From: an uncultured Collinsella sp.
GTDB taxonomy: Bacteria > Actinomycetota > Coriobacteriia > Coriobacteriales > Coriobacteriaceae
Length of the DNA stretch: 38,941 nt
Assembly: GCA_959600835.1 (NCBI GenBank)
Contig: CAUGNQ010000015.1
Coordinates: 1-38,941 of the forward strand
Direction of reading: 5' to 3'
Each line of letters starts with the position of its first letter. Position 1 is the first letter of the stretch. A program made the position numbers and the translations under genes. This document shows positions 15,600 to 25,000 of the stretch, piece after piece. The notes under the pieces were generated by a model, which made no database searches, had not been told where the DNA came from, and saw only the letters and a program-made list of their open reading frames with translations.

Positions 15600-17303
15600 A
15601 TGAGCAATCCCTCGAACCGCGCCTCGATGCGCGGTCAACTCACGCTGCGCGGCGTCGTCATCGGCGTCCTTGGCTGCGTGATTATCACGGCAAGCTCGGC
15701 CTATACCGCCCTCAAGATGGGCGCCCTCCCCTGGCCGATCATTTTCGCTGCCGTCATTTCGCTGTTCTTCCTGAAGCTCATGGGCAACGCCAGCCTCAAC
15801 GAGGCCAACGTCACCCACACCATCATGTCCGCAGGCGCCATGGTCGCCGGCGGTCTGGCGTTTACCATCCCGGGCGCCTGGATGCTGGGCTATGCCGACC
15901 AGATCAGTTGGCTCGACATGTTTATCGTGGCACTCGCCGGCACTATCCTGGGCCTACTGGCCACGGCACTCATCCACCGTCACTTTATCGTGGACGCCGC
16001 GCTGGAGTTCCCCACCGGCAACGCCGCAGCTCAGACCCTACGCGCGACCGAGGCCGGCGGCAAGACCGGCAAGCAGCTCTTTGGCTCCATGGCCATCGCA
16101 GGCATCTACAGCGTGCTGCGCGACGCCCTGGGCGTGGTGCCCAGCATGCTGTGCACGCTCAACATCCCCGGCGTGACCTTTGCCATCTACAACTCGCCCA
16201 TGTTGCTGTCCATCGGCTTTTTGGTGGGCTTCGCCCCCGTCGCGTTCTGGTTTGCCGGCGCGCTGCTGGGCAATTTTGGCATCATCGTCGGCGGCACCGC
16301 TGCCGGCCTGTTCGATGTTGTGACCGCGCAGGGTATCGTCAAGTCCCTCGGTATGGGCCTTATGATGGGCTTTGGCGTCGCCGTCGTCCTTAAGGACATC
16401 CTGCCGCAGGTCGCCGGTATCGTCCGCGGCCTCGCCGCCGACAGCTCCACCGACACCGACGAGCAATCGCTCATCTCGGGCTCGCTTAAGCTCGACGCCG
16501 GCATCATCGGCCTGGGCACCGGCGCCATCGCCGTGATCGTTGCCATCGCGCTCGACCTCGGTCCCGTCCCGGCCGTCATCGTCACGCTGTTCACCTTTGT
16601 CACCACCATCATGAGTGCGCAGAGCTGCGGCCAGACGGGTATCGACCCTATGGAGATCTTTGGCCTCATCGTCATGCTCATCGTGGCAGCCTTCGCGCAG
16701 CTCGCACAGGTCAAGCTGTTCTTTATCGCCGGCATCGTGGCCGTGGCGTGCGGCCTTGCGGGCGACGTCATGAACGACTTTAAGGCCGGAGCCGTACTGG
16801 GTACCAACCCGCGTGCACAGTGGGTCGGCCAGGCCATTGGCGGCATCGTGGGCGCCCTGGTCGCTGCCGCCGTCATGGTCGCGCTCGTCACCGCCTATGG
16901 TCCGGACGCCTTCGGCCCCGACAAGAGCTTTGTGGCCGCGCAGGCAAGCGTGGTCGCCACCATGGTCTCGGGCATCCCGAGCGTGCCGTGGTTTGCGGGC
17001 GGCTTTATCGCCGGCATCGTCATGTACTGGCTCGGCATTCCGGCCATGATGATCGGTCTGGGCGTGTACCTGCCGTTCTACATGTCGCTCACGGCCTTCT
17101 TGGGCTCCTGCGTCAAGCTCGCCTACGACAAGTGGGCCGCACACCGCGACGCCGAGGCAGGCCTTTCGGACGAGGAGAAGGCTGCCAAGGATGCCGCCTT
17201 CCAGGAGCAGGGCCTGGTCGTTGCCAGCGGCCTGCTGGGCGGCGAGTCCATCGTCGGCGTTATCCTGGCGTTTGTCTCCGTGGGATTGAGTCTGCTGGGC
17301 TAA
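15600..17303 (+). CDS. OPT family oligopeptide transporter
   Basis: A 567-residue integral membrane protein of the OPT family, proton-coupled importers of oligopeptides or metal-peptide chelates. About 14 hydrophobic segments can be traced. Family-like patterns include ASSAYTALKMGALPWP near residue 30, EFPTGNAAAQTLRATE (about 136-151) and AQSCGQTGIDPMEIFG (about 340-355). A soluble tail loop (AHRDAEAGLSDEEKAAKDAA) precedes the last membrane segment. The ATG at 15600 follows AAAGGAG. A clear terminator closes it as a single gene. The substrate is unknown; peptide use fits the nearby M20 hydrolase only loosely. Confidence 0.9.
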   Translation: MSNPSNRASMRGQLTLRGVVIGVLGCVIITASSAYTALKMGALPWPIIFAAVISLFFLKLMGNASLNEANVTHTIMSAGAMVAGGLAFTIPGAWMLGYADQISWLDMFIVALAGTILGLLATALIHRHFIVDAALEFPTGNAAAQTLRATEAGGKTGKQLFGSMAIAGIYSVLRDALGVVPSMLCTLNIPGVTFAIYNSPMLLSIGFLVGFAPVAFWFAGALLGNFGIIVGGTAAGLFDVVTAQGIVKSLGMGLMMGFGVAVVLKDILPQVAGIVRGLAADSSTDTDEQSLISGSLKLDAGIIGLGTGAIAVIVAIALDLGPVPAVIVTLFTFVTTIMSAQSCGQTGIDPMEIFGLIVMLIVAAFAQLAQVKLFFIAGIVAVACGLAGDVMNDFKAGAVLGTNPRAQWVGQAIGGIVGALVAAAVMVALVTAYGPDAFGPDKSFVAAQASVVATMVSGIPSVPWFAGGFIAGIVMYWLGIPAMMIGLGVYLPFYMSLTAFLGSCVKLAYDKWAAHRDAEAGLSDEEKAAKDAAFQEQGLVVASGLLGGESIVGVILAFVSVGLSLLG

Positions 17304-17328
17304 ACCTAACAACAACGTACCCGTGCAG

Positions 17329-17366
17329 AGCGCGGGGTCGGAGACCATCCGGCCCCGCGCTTTTTT
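17329..17366 (+). terminator. Rho-independent terminator of the OPT gene
   Basis: A 14-bp stem (17329-17342 with 17348-17361; arm AGCGCGGGGTCGGA, one wobble) with a 5-nt loop is followed by TTTTTT. It lies 25 bp after the stop codon. Confidence 0.9.
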
Positions 17367-17517
17367 GTATCTGCCGAAACCCTCGGCTTCAACCTCATTT
17401 GACGCGCCCCCTTTACCTACTCGTCTAAGTTTCACGTCAAGATGACCACCCCGCCTGCCGCGGTGTAGAGTAGAGGCAGCGGGCGCGATGCATAGCCCGC
17501 GGCGAAGCGAGGTGAAC

Positions 17518-18657
17518 ATGAAACTCGATAACCAGCAGCTCAAGCGACTGCGCGAGCGCCATCACCGGCGCCACGGCATCCGCCCTGCCTATAGCGAGGT
17601 CATGGAGAACGCCGGCCGCTTCCTGAGGCGCGCATTCAACATTCGCGAGGGTCGCGCCCCCTATCACGTAATTCGTAAGCGCTTTGTAAACGGGGCGCGC
17701 CTAACCGGCTCGCACCTGTGCATCCTCATTATCGCCATGCTGATCGCGAGTGTCGGCCTCGATATCGATTCGGACATCGCCATTGTGGGCGCCATGCTCA
17801 TCTGCCCGCTCATGGGCTCGGTCCTTGCCATGGCATACGGCATCGCCACGCTCGACCGTGAGATTACCGTCGAAGCCGTCGCGGGCTTGGCTCTACAGAT
17901 GGTCCTTTGCCTGATCACGTCCACGCTGTATTTTAAGCTCTCGCCCCTTGGCACCACCACGGCCGCCATCATCGATAACTCGACACCCACCGTATGGGAC
18001 CTTGCCGTCGCGCTCGCGGGCGGCTTTGCGGGCGGGCTGGGTAACTCGCGCGACCAGGAGCCTTCGACGCTCATTGCCGGCGTAGCCGTGGCGACCGCAC
18101 TCATGCCGCCCCTGTGCGCGGCAGGTTACGGCATTGCCATCGCGAGCGGGTCGCTGTTCCTCTCGGCCCTCTACGAATTTGGCATCAACGTCGTCTTTAT
18201 CGCACTGGCGGCCGAAGCCGTATTGCTTCTTTTACGTGTACCGCTCAAGCGTGACCTCAACGGCGACGGCATTGTGACCGCTGAGGAAAATGCCGAGGTC
18301 GATGAGCTGTCGCACAAGGTGCGCCGCCGCATCATCGTGGGTACGGTGATCTTTGCCATCCCCTGCATCGTTATGACCGCGGGGTCCATTGGCTCGGCGC
18401 AGGCCGGCGTGCAGGACGGCTACGGCGTCACCGAAACCACGCGCGAACTTTCCGCGGTGCTGCCGGGCTTTAAGGATTACACCGTCGCCGTCGAGACTTC
18501 GGCTACCGAAGGCGACAAGGAGGGCCTTGTCGAGCGCGAGGTTGTCGCTCACGTGACGACAAGCGAGGCACTCGGGGCGCACGACCGCCGCGTTGCCCGC
18601 AAGCTCATCGACCTCAACGTGCCCGAACTCGATCGCGTGGAGTTTGACGTGAAGTGA
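17518..18657 (+). CDS. DUF389 membrane protein
   Basis: A 379-residue membrane protein with a DUF389 core. The N-terminal 55 residues are strongly basic and cytosolic. The core carries the family pattern SDIAIVGAMLICPLMGSVLA (about 84-103) and the later AGVAVATALMPPLCAAGYG (about 190-208), with six or seven membrane segments in all. The C-terminal 110 residues form a soluble domain. Function is unknown; an anion or stress-related role has been suggested for relatives without proof. The ATG at 17518 follows GAGGTG. It ends 67 bp from the convergent sulfotransferase gene, with no good hairpin between them. Confidence 0.85.
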   Translation: MKLDNQQLKRLRERHHRRHGIRPAYSEVMENAGRFLRRAFNIREGRAPYHVIRKRFVNGARLTGSHLCILIIAMLIASVGLDIDSDIAIVGAMLICPLMGSVLAMAYGIATLDREITVEAVAGLALQMVLCLITSTLYFKLSPLGTTTAAIIDNSTPTVWDLAVALAGGFAGGLGNSRDQEPSTLIAGVAVATALMPPLCAAGYGIAIASGSLFLSALYEFGINVVFIALAAEAVLLLLRVPLKRDLNGDGIVTAEENAEVDELSHKVRRRIIVGTVIFAIPCIVMTAGSIGSAQAGVQDGYGVTETTRELSAVLPGFKDYTVAVETSATEGDKEGLVEREVVAHVTTSEALGAHDRRVARKLIDLNVPELDRVEFDVK

Positions 18658-18724
18658 TGCGGGACGCGAGGTGGGCCCGGCACGAGAGCGCAGCCGCGGG
18701 GCGCAGGCACAGCCGAGCGCAGCG

Positions 18725-20464
18725 CTACAGCTCGTACTTGTACACGCGGTAGATGTACTTTTCGGCTTCCATCTCGTAGGTGGCGATGGGCAGTCCGTAG
18801 CGGTCGTACTCGATAAAGGTCTTGGCCATGCCCGATGCCACGAGCATGCTGTTCGAATTGCCGACGCGCTGCGCACTGCTGACGTAGCCCGAGAACGGCA
18901 CCGCGATCTGGTCTTCGAGCTCGTAGGTGCACGCCACCTCATCCACCGTAAAGATGCGTCCAAACGAATGCGTGCCGCGGCTGTAGTCGGTCACCACCCC
19001 GGCGCCCAGCTGGCCCCAGTCGAACTTGGGATAGCTTTCGGCCGCACCAAAGTTGTTGTCGTACAGCAGCACCTGGTAGCGACCGGTCGTTGCCGTGTCA
19101 GAACTCGGCAGATACGTCACGCTGTGCTGGCCTGCATTGAGCGAGAAATCGCCCTGGGCTTGCAGCAGCTTGTCCTCAAAGCCCGAACCAGCCCAGAAAT
19201 CGGGCGAGCCCATAAGCCAATCGACCGTGGGTGTGCCGTAGATATCGGTGAGCTTGATGACCGTCGAGGTCTCGCGCGAGCTGAGCAGGACGGCACCGCC
19301 GCCGAGCCACTGAATCGTGTTGATATGGATCCAATCCAGATCGCCGTCCGATGCCACCTTGGCGCTCGCTTTGAGATCGGGAAATATGTCGCCCAGGTCT
19401 ACAACGAGAGAGACGACGCCCGTTGCTATGTCGATCTTGATGATGAGGTCCTCGACGTTAACGCGCTCGCCCTTGTCCTTTTTAGCAGCCGCGCGATCAA
19501 CGTCCAAGTCGGCCTCGGAGCCGGCGTGACTCGCCAGAACCAGCAGGTTGCCATCGTCATCGAAAGCGTAATCGTGATGCAGTTCGTAGTCGCCCGTGCT
19601 CCAGGCGTTTACCACCTGGCCAATGGCGTTGATCTGGGCCAACTTGGTAGTCGAGACGCTCATGATCATGCTGCCGTCGCCCGGGAACAGCAGGCGATGG
19701 CTGCGGTAGCCGATGATCGGCACCTCGCCGCGAATCTGGCCGTCGTTGTCGTAGAGGTACATAAAGTCGAGCTTGGACGAGTCGTTGTCCAAGATGGTAA
19801 AGAGGCCATCGGCAAGCGGCGTATTGGACTCCCCCGCCGTGACGGCGAGGTGTTTCTCTTCCTCGCCCTTGAGCGCCGGGGCCTCAACCGTGAACGTCGA
19901 GGTTCGGCTGGCGCCGTCTTGTGCGGTACAGGTGAGGGTTACCGTGTTTTTGTGGTTGGGAATGAGGCCGATGACCTTGAACTCGTGCTCCGTCGCCGGC
20001 ACGTCGCCACCGTTGGGCGTGCGGGTAAAGGCAGCCACTTTGGGGGAATCAGCGAATTTCTTACGGCCGGCAACCTCGTAGGTGACGGCTGCGGGGTCCG
20101 TCGTTGCAAAACGCACGTAGCAACTCAGGGTGTCGGTACCAAAGGGATCGGCTTTGACAAACGGGGCAGTTTCGTCGTAACCGCCTGCAGCGTACTCGGC
20201 ATCGAGTTGTTCTTTGATGGCAGCCTGTTTCTCGACGTTGTAGGTCACGATGATCTGCTTGTGGACTTTCTTCTGTTCGTCGGTGAGTCCGTCGTCCGCG
20301 TTGGACATATCGTTCGCATCGGCTCCGGCAGCAGAGCAGCCTGCAAGTCCCGCGCTCGCCAGCGCCAACGCGCCCACCGCCGTGCCCGCAAGGGCAGCAC
20401 GGCGTGTGAGCGGCCAGCCTCCTTCGTTACTCAATCCCATGTCGTCACCATCGAAGAGTTCCAT
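18725..20464 (-). CDS. Arylsulfate sulfotransferase, Tat-exported lipoprotein
   Basis: A 579-residue aryl-sulfotransferase (ASST) that should move sulfate groups between phenolic esters and phenols without PAPS. The N-terminus has a twin-arginine stretch (LTRRAALAG, Arg21-Arg22), a hydrophobic run and a lipobox LAGC with Cys43, so it is probably exported folded and lipid-anchored outside the membrane. Residues matching the E. coli AssT active site are present: His297 in LHHDYAFDD, His380 and Asn382 in DWIHIN, Arg397 in SSRETS and the likely sulfurylated His447 in GQHSVTY. An N-terminal beta domain (about 65-200) precedes the propeller. Start codons at 20482, 20464 and 20440 are possible; 20464 has AAGGA at 10 bp. 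No partner gene such as a dedicated Dsb pair is adjacent. Confidence 0.88.
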   Translation of the reverse strand: MELFDGDDMGLSNEGGWPLTRRAALAGTAVGALALASAGLAGCSAAGADANDMSNADDGLTDEQKKVHKQIIVTYNVEKQAAIKEQLDAEYAAGGYDETAPFVKADPFGTDTLSCYVRFATTDPAAVTYEVAGRKKFADSPKVAAFTRTPNGGDVPATEHEFKVIGLIPNHKNTVTLTCTAQDGASRTSTFTVEAPALKGEEEKHLAVTAGESNTPLADGLFTILDNDSSKLDFMYLYDNDGQIRGEVPIIGYRSHRLLFPGDGSMIMSVSTTKLAQINAIGQVVNAWSTGDYELHHDYAFDDDGNLLVLASHAGSEADLDVDRAAAKKDKGERVNVEDLIIKIDIATGVVSLVVDLGDIFPDLKASAKVASDGDLDWIHINTIQWLGGGAVLLSSRETSTVIKLTDIYGTPTVDWLMGSPDFWAGSGFEDKLLQAQGDFSLNAGQHSVTYLPSSDTATTGRYQVLLYDNNFGAAESYPKFDWGQLGAGVVTDYSRGTHSFGRIFTVDEVACTYELEDQIAVPFSGYVSSAQRVGNSNSMLVASGMAKTFIEYDRYGLPIATYEMEAEKYIYRVYKYEL

Positions 20465-20593
20465 CGCTGCCGTTTCCTTCATATTCCAGGGCACTTGCCC
20501 AACCCTGTCCAATTATGGCTCGCAGCTTAACAAACACCCCTTAGCGGTAGCTTAGGCCCGCGGCAGCCGGAGCTGTTGGCCGCAAGACGCACA

Positions 20594-20647
20594 GGGGACG
20601 CAGAAATGCGATGATCCGTTTTCCTCCGTCCCCGAGGGATCATTTTT
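20594..20647. repeat. Palindromic intergenic element with interlocked stems
   Basis: Two 7-bp pairings overlap: 20594-20600 with 20627-20633 (GGGGACG/CGTCCCC) and 20611-20617 with 20637-20643 (ATGATCC/GGATCAT), the latter followed on the plus strand by TTTTT. They could form a pseudoknot or alternate. It sits just past the dehydrogenase stop on the minus strand. Confidence 0.5.
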
Positions 20648-21605
20648 AGTACTTGAAGAAGCCCTCGCCCGAACTTTCGCCCAGCTTGCCTTCGTCGAGC
20701 ATCTGCCTGAGGACGGAGGCCATGGCCTTAAAGTTGTAGGGCATCATCATCTTTTTGAGCAACGGGCTCACCAGGCCCGGCACCTTCTGGTACTGCATAA
20801 CGATGTTGTAAGCCGTCTGGATACCAACCGTGTCGAACACGCGGAACGGACCTTTGGGCGCGCCAGTGCCGCGCGTCCATGCGAGGTCAATGCTCTTGGG
20901 GTCACTCACGCCCGAGACATACAGGTCAAGGCCCGAAAGCAGCCACGGCACCAGCATGGAATTGAGCAGGTAGCCGTTCTTTTCCTTGTTGACGGGCAGG
21001 GCAAGCATGCGAATGTCGTTGGCGAAGTCGACGAGCTCGTCGAAGTAGCGCTTGTCGGTTTGGTCCTGCGCCATGACCTCGGTCATGTTGTTCTTCCAAA
21101 TGGAGTTGGCAAAGTGCAGCGACAGGTACTTCTCGGGGCGACCAGTGTACTTGGCAAAGGTGCTCGGCAGCAGCGTAGAGGAGTTCGTCACGACGACGGT
21201 CTTTTGCGGGAGAACCGGGGCGAGCTTTTTGTAGAAGTCGATCTTTGCCTGGGTGTCCTCGGCCATAGACTCGATGACCAGGTCGGCATCGGCTACGGCC
21301 TTGGCAAGATCGAGCTCCAGCTTGAGCGTGGAGTAGGCACGCTCGACGGCGGCGAGTGCCGCCTCCTTGTCGAAGGGCTGGCCGCTATCGGCGATACCGG
21401 CGCACCACTCGCCTGTGCCATCCGCCATGCCCTCGATTGCCGCGATGTACTCCTCGCGCACATGATCGATCTTGGGCTGGGTGCGGCCGATGCTGCCCTC
21501 GCTGCGCAGCCAAATCGTCACATCAAAGCCGCAGTAGGCAGCCTGAAAGGCAATCTGGCTTCCCAACACGCCGCCACCGGCAACACAAACGGTCTTGTAG
21601 CTCAT
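20646..21605 (-). CDS. 3-hydroxyacyl-CoA dehydrogenase family protein
   Basis: A 319-residue NAD-dependent dehydrogenase of the 3-hydroxyacyl-CoA (3-hydroxybutyryl-CoA) type. The Rossmann motif GGGVLGSQIAFQAA is at 10-23. ESMAEDTQAKIDFYKKL and NSSTLLPSTFAKYTGRPEKY follow the family order, with the catalytic-type His in SLHFANSIWKNNMTEVM and a helical C-terminal domain containing GYLLNSMLVPWL. The usual HFFNP is HFANS here, so the substrate may differ from that of classic enzymes. The ATG is preceded by GAGAGGA. It is not next to thiolase or crotonase genes, so the pathway is uncertain; it lies upstream of the sulfotransferase on the same strand, 181 bp apart. Confidence 0.82.
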   Translation of the reverse strand: MSYKTVCVAGGGVLGSQIAFQAAYCGFDVTIWLRSEGSIGRTQPKIDHVREEYIAAIEGMADGTGEWCAGIADSGQPFDKEAALAAVERAYSTLKLELDLAKAVADADLVIESMAEDTQAKIDFYKKLAPVLPQKTVVVTNSSTLLPSTFAKYTGRPEKYLSLHFANSIWKNNMTEVMAQDQTDKRYFDELVDFANDIRMLALPVNKEKNGYLLNSMLVPWLLSGLDLYVSGVSDPKSIDLAWTRGTGAPKGPFRVFDTVGIQTAYNIVMQYQKVPGLVSPLLKKMMMPYNFKAMASVLRQMLDEGKLGESSGEGFFKY

Positions 21606-21773
21606 GGAACGGTCCTCTCTTACGTAATTCCATAGATGTGTATTTATTCAACCGTAAGGATGACGCGCGATGGGGGATGGGTTCTATAAACGGACGGTAT
21701 TTTGCCGCGAACGGCTACACCTGTTCATTATTTCAAGGCTCCGAGGGCGATTTTTGGTGCCGCAGAAACGTCG

Positions 21774-21905
21774 TTTTCGGAAGTATGCGGCAAATTCTAG
21801 AACTCTCGAGCGCACCCCAGTTTTTCGCCAATAAAACCGCAGGTACAGAGCTTGGACATATCCGGTGTGCTCGGCCTATTCAGATTTTGCCGCATACTTC
21901 CGAAA
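21774..21905. repeat. Long inverted repeat, 20-bp perfect arms
   Basis: The 20-mer TTTCGGAAGTATGCGGCAAA near 21774-21793 is repeated exactly in inverse orientation near 21886-21905. Inside, GAGCGCACC and GGTGTGCTC pair again with one wobble. The whole can fold as a long interrupted stem of about 130 nt. Confidence 0.7.
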
Positions 21906-21957
21906 TCTAAGTTCGCAAAGGGTGATAGTCGGGGCGTTTACGCAACATATGTCCAGC

Positions 21958-21994
21958 AAAAACGGGTGATAGCCGGTACGGCCACCACCCGTTT
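21958..21994 (-). terminator. Terminator of the giant activase/dehydratase gene
   Basis: A 16-bp stem (21960-21975 with 21979-21994; arm AAACGGGTG, two wobble pairs on the minus strand) with a 3-nt loop is followed on the minus strand by TTTTT. It starts 28 bp after the stop codon at 22023. Confidence 0.9.
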
Positions 21995-22022
21995 GTCTCA
22001 TATCCAGCCCATAGCAGACCGT

Positions 22023-25000
22023 CTACTTCTTAATGCCGCGTCCCAGACGCTTGGCGACCGATGCAACGGCCTCCTCGCTGGCCGGTCCGCAGCTCACGCA
22101 GCCGTCATGGGCACGCATCTGGCCGGTGACCTCGTCCATCGCGAGCGGCGCCACCTTCTCGAGCTTAAAGCCCTTGCCGGCGCGCATGTTCTCCTTGGCC
22201 ACGCTGATCATGAGCTTAATGCGGTTGAGCTGGTTGACCTCGGATGCACCGGGGTCGTAGTCCACCGCGACAATGTTGCTCTCAGGGTGCTGCCGGCGCA
22301 GCTCCTTGATCACGGCCTTACCCACCACGTGGTTGGGCAGGCACGCGAAGGGCTGCGTGCAGATGATGTTGGGCGCGCCATGGTCGATCAGGTCGAGCAT
22401 CTCGGCCGTGAGCAACCAACCCTCGCCCATGTTGTTGCACACCGAAAGCACCGTGCGGGCCTTGTCGGCCATGGTGCCGATGCGCTCGGGCGCCTCAAAG
22501 CGGCGGGACTTTTCGAGCATTTCCTCCACCGGCGTGCGCATCCAGTCCACGAGCTTGATGAGCGCCTGCATGCCCGCACGCGTTGTAGCAGAGCTACCCA
22601 GCTCGTCCTTCTGCAGCTCGGCGTTGCTCATGGAGTACAGGAAGAAGTCGAGCAGACCCGGCACCACTGCCTCGCAGCCCTCGCGCTCGATAACGTCAAC
22701 CACGTGGTTGTTGGCTGTGGGGTGGAACTTGACCAGAATCTCGCCGACCACGCCCACGCGCGGCTTGGTACCCTCGCCCACAAGCGGCATGGTGTCAAAC
22801 GCGCGGATGGCCTCGCGGCACAGCTTGGTGTAGTTGTGGCGGTTGAACTTGGGCGCCAGCTTGCGGGCGCGCGCCATGTACTGCTCGTAGAGCGCGTTAG
22901 CGGCGCCGGGCGTGACCTCGTACGGGCGGCAGCGGTAGAGCATCTGCATCATCACGTCGCCGAAGAGCACCGCGTAGACCGCCTGCTTAAGCAGCGCCGG
23001 CGTCAGCTTAAAGCCGGGGTTGTCTTCGCCGAGCGCCACAGCCGAAAGCGAGATCACCGGAATCTCGGGGTGACCGCTCTCGCGCAGCGCCTTGCGGATG
23101 AGTGCGATGTAGTTGGTGGCACGGCAGCCGCCGCCGGTCTGGCTGATAACCACGGCCGTCTTGGACAGGTCGTACCGACCGCTCTCAATGGCCTCCATAA
23201 TCTGGCCGGTCACCAGGATCGACGGATAGCAGATGTCGTTGTTCACGTAGCGCAGGCCGGCCTCGACGGCATCGTGGTCGGTCGAGGGCAGCAGCTCCAA
23301 GTTGTAGCCGGCACCGCGAAACACCTCTTTGACCAGGTCAAAGTGGATCGGCGCCATCTGCGGACACAGGATGGTGTAGCCCTCATCGCGCATCTGCTCG
23401 GTAAAGGGCACCTTGGGCCATGCGGTCGTGGCGCTCTCACGCTGTGCCTCGAACGTGTACTTGCGGCTCGCGAACGCGGGGGCATCCGTGGAGGGCGCCA
23501 CCGGCGCGGCATCGCCCTGCTCAAAGACCTCGCCCGCGGCCGTGGCCTCGGCCAAGCGCTCGGCCTCCTGGTCCTTGAGCGCCGCCATGAGCGAGCGGAT
23601 TCGGATGCGCGCAGCACCCAGGTTGGACACCTCGTCGATCTTGAGCACGGTGTAGATCTTGCCACTGGCCTCCAGGATCTCCTGCACCTGGTCGGTGGTC
23701 AGGGCATCGAGGCCGCAGCCGAAGGAGTTGAGCTGGATCAGGTCCAGGTCGTTGCGCATCGTCACAAAACGGGCGACGGCGTACAGGCGGCTGTGGTACA
23801 TCCACTGGTCGACGACGCGAATCGGACGCTCGGGCTTCACCAGGTGCGCAAGCGAATCCTCGGTAAAGACCGCAAAGCCAAAGCTCGAGATAAGCTCGGG
23901 CAGGGCATGGTTGATCTCGGGGTCGTTGTGGTAGGGGCGGCCGGCGAGCACAATGCCGTGGCCACCGTGGTCCTCGACCCACTTAAGAGCCTCCTCGCCC
24001 ATAGTCTGGATGTCCTCGTGGAAACGCGCATCGGCCTCAAAGGCGGCGTTGACGGCGGCATCGACCTCGGAACGCGTGATCTTGGGCCCACGCACGCGAC
24101 CGCGACCGGCTTGCGCATCGGCCACACGGTCGACGGCGAGCACCTGGTACAGACGGCGCTTGAGCTCGGTCTTGTCATGATAGGGCACAAACGGGTACAG
24201 GAACTCGATATTCTGCTCGCGAATCTCATCGATATTGAGCGCCAACGCCGTGGGGTAGCTCATGACGATGGGGCAGTTGTAACAGTTGCCGGCGGTCGGA
24301 TCCTCCTTGCGCTCCCAGCGCACGCACGGCATCCAGATAAAGTCGACATCGCGGTCGATAAGGTTCATCACGTGGCCGTGGCTCATCTTGGCCGGGTAGC
24401 ACACGCTCTCGGACGGCATGGACTCGATGCCCGCCTGGTAGGTCTTCTTGCTCGACTGGTCGGACAGCTGCACGCTAAAGCCCAAGCGCGTAAAGAACGC
24501 ATGCCAGAAGGGGTAGTTCTCGTACATGTTGAGTGCACGCGGGATACCCACGGTGCCGCGCGGGGCCTCGTCGGGGCTCAGCACCTCGCGGTTAAAGAGC
24601 AGCTCGTTTTTCTTTTTGAAGAGGTTGGGGGCCTCGGTCTTCTGCTTTTTGTGGCCGGCACCCTTCTCGCAGCGGTTGCCGGTAATGAAGCGCCTGCCGC
24701 CACCAAAGTCGTTGACGGTGAGCTGGCAGTTGTTGGAGCAGCGACCGCAGCGGACGTGCTTTTGCGTCACGGTGAGGTGCGCGATGTCCTCGGCAGAAAG
24801 AATGGTCGAGGTGCCGTCGGCGCCGGCGCGATCGCGGGCGAGCAGGGCCGCACCGTAGGCGCCCATGCAGCCGGCGATGTCGGGACGCACGGCATGAACG
24901 CCGGTGAGCTGCTCAAACGCGCGCAGCGTGGCATCGGACATAAAGGTGCCGCCCTGGACGATCACCTGGCTGCCGATCTCCTTGGGGTCGCGCAGCTTAA

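Larger units (their letters stand above)
21606..22022. other. 417-bp intergenic region with a long inverted repeat
   Basis: No convincing gene. It holds the 20-bp inverted repeat 21774-21905, the terminator 21958-21994, and an AT-richer leader upstream of the dehydrogenase. The base composition is lower in GC than the neighbouring genes, especially at 21630-21850. Confidence 0.6.
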
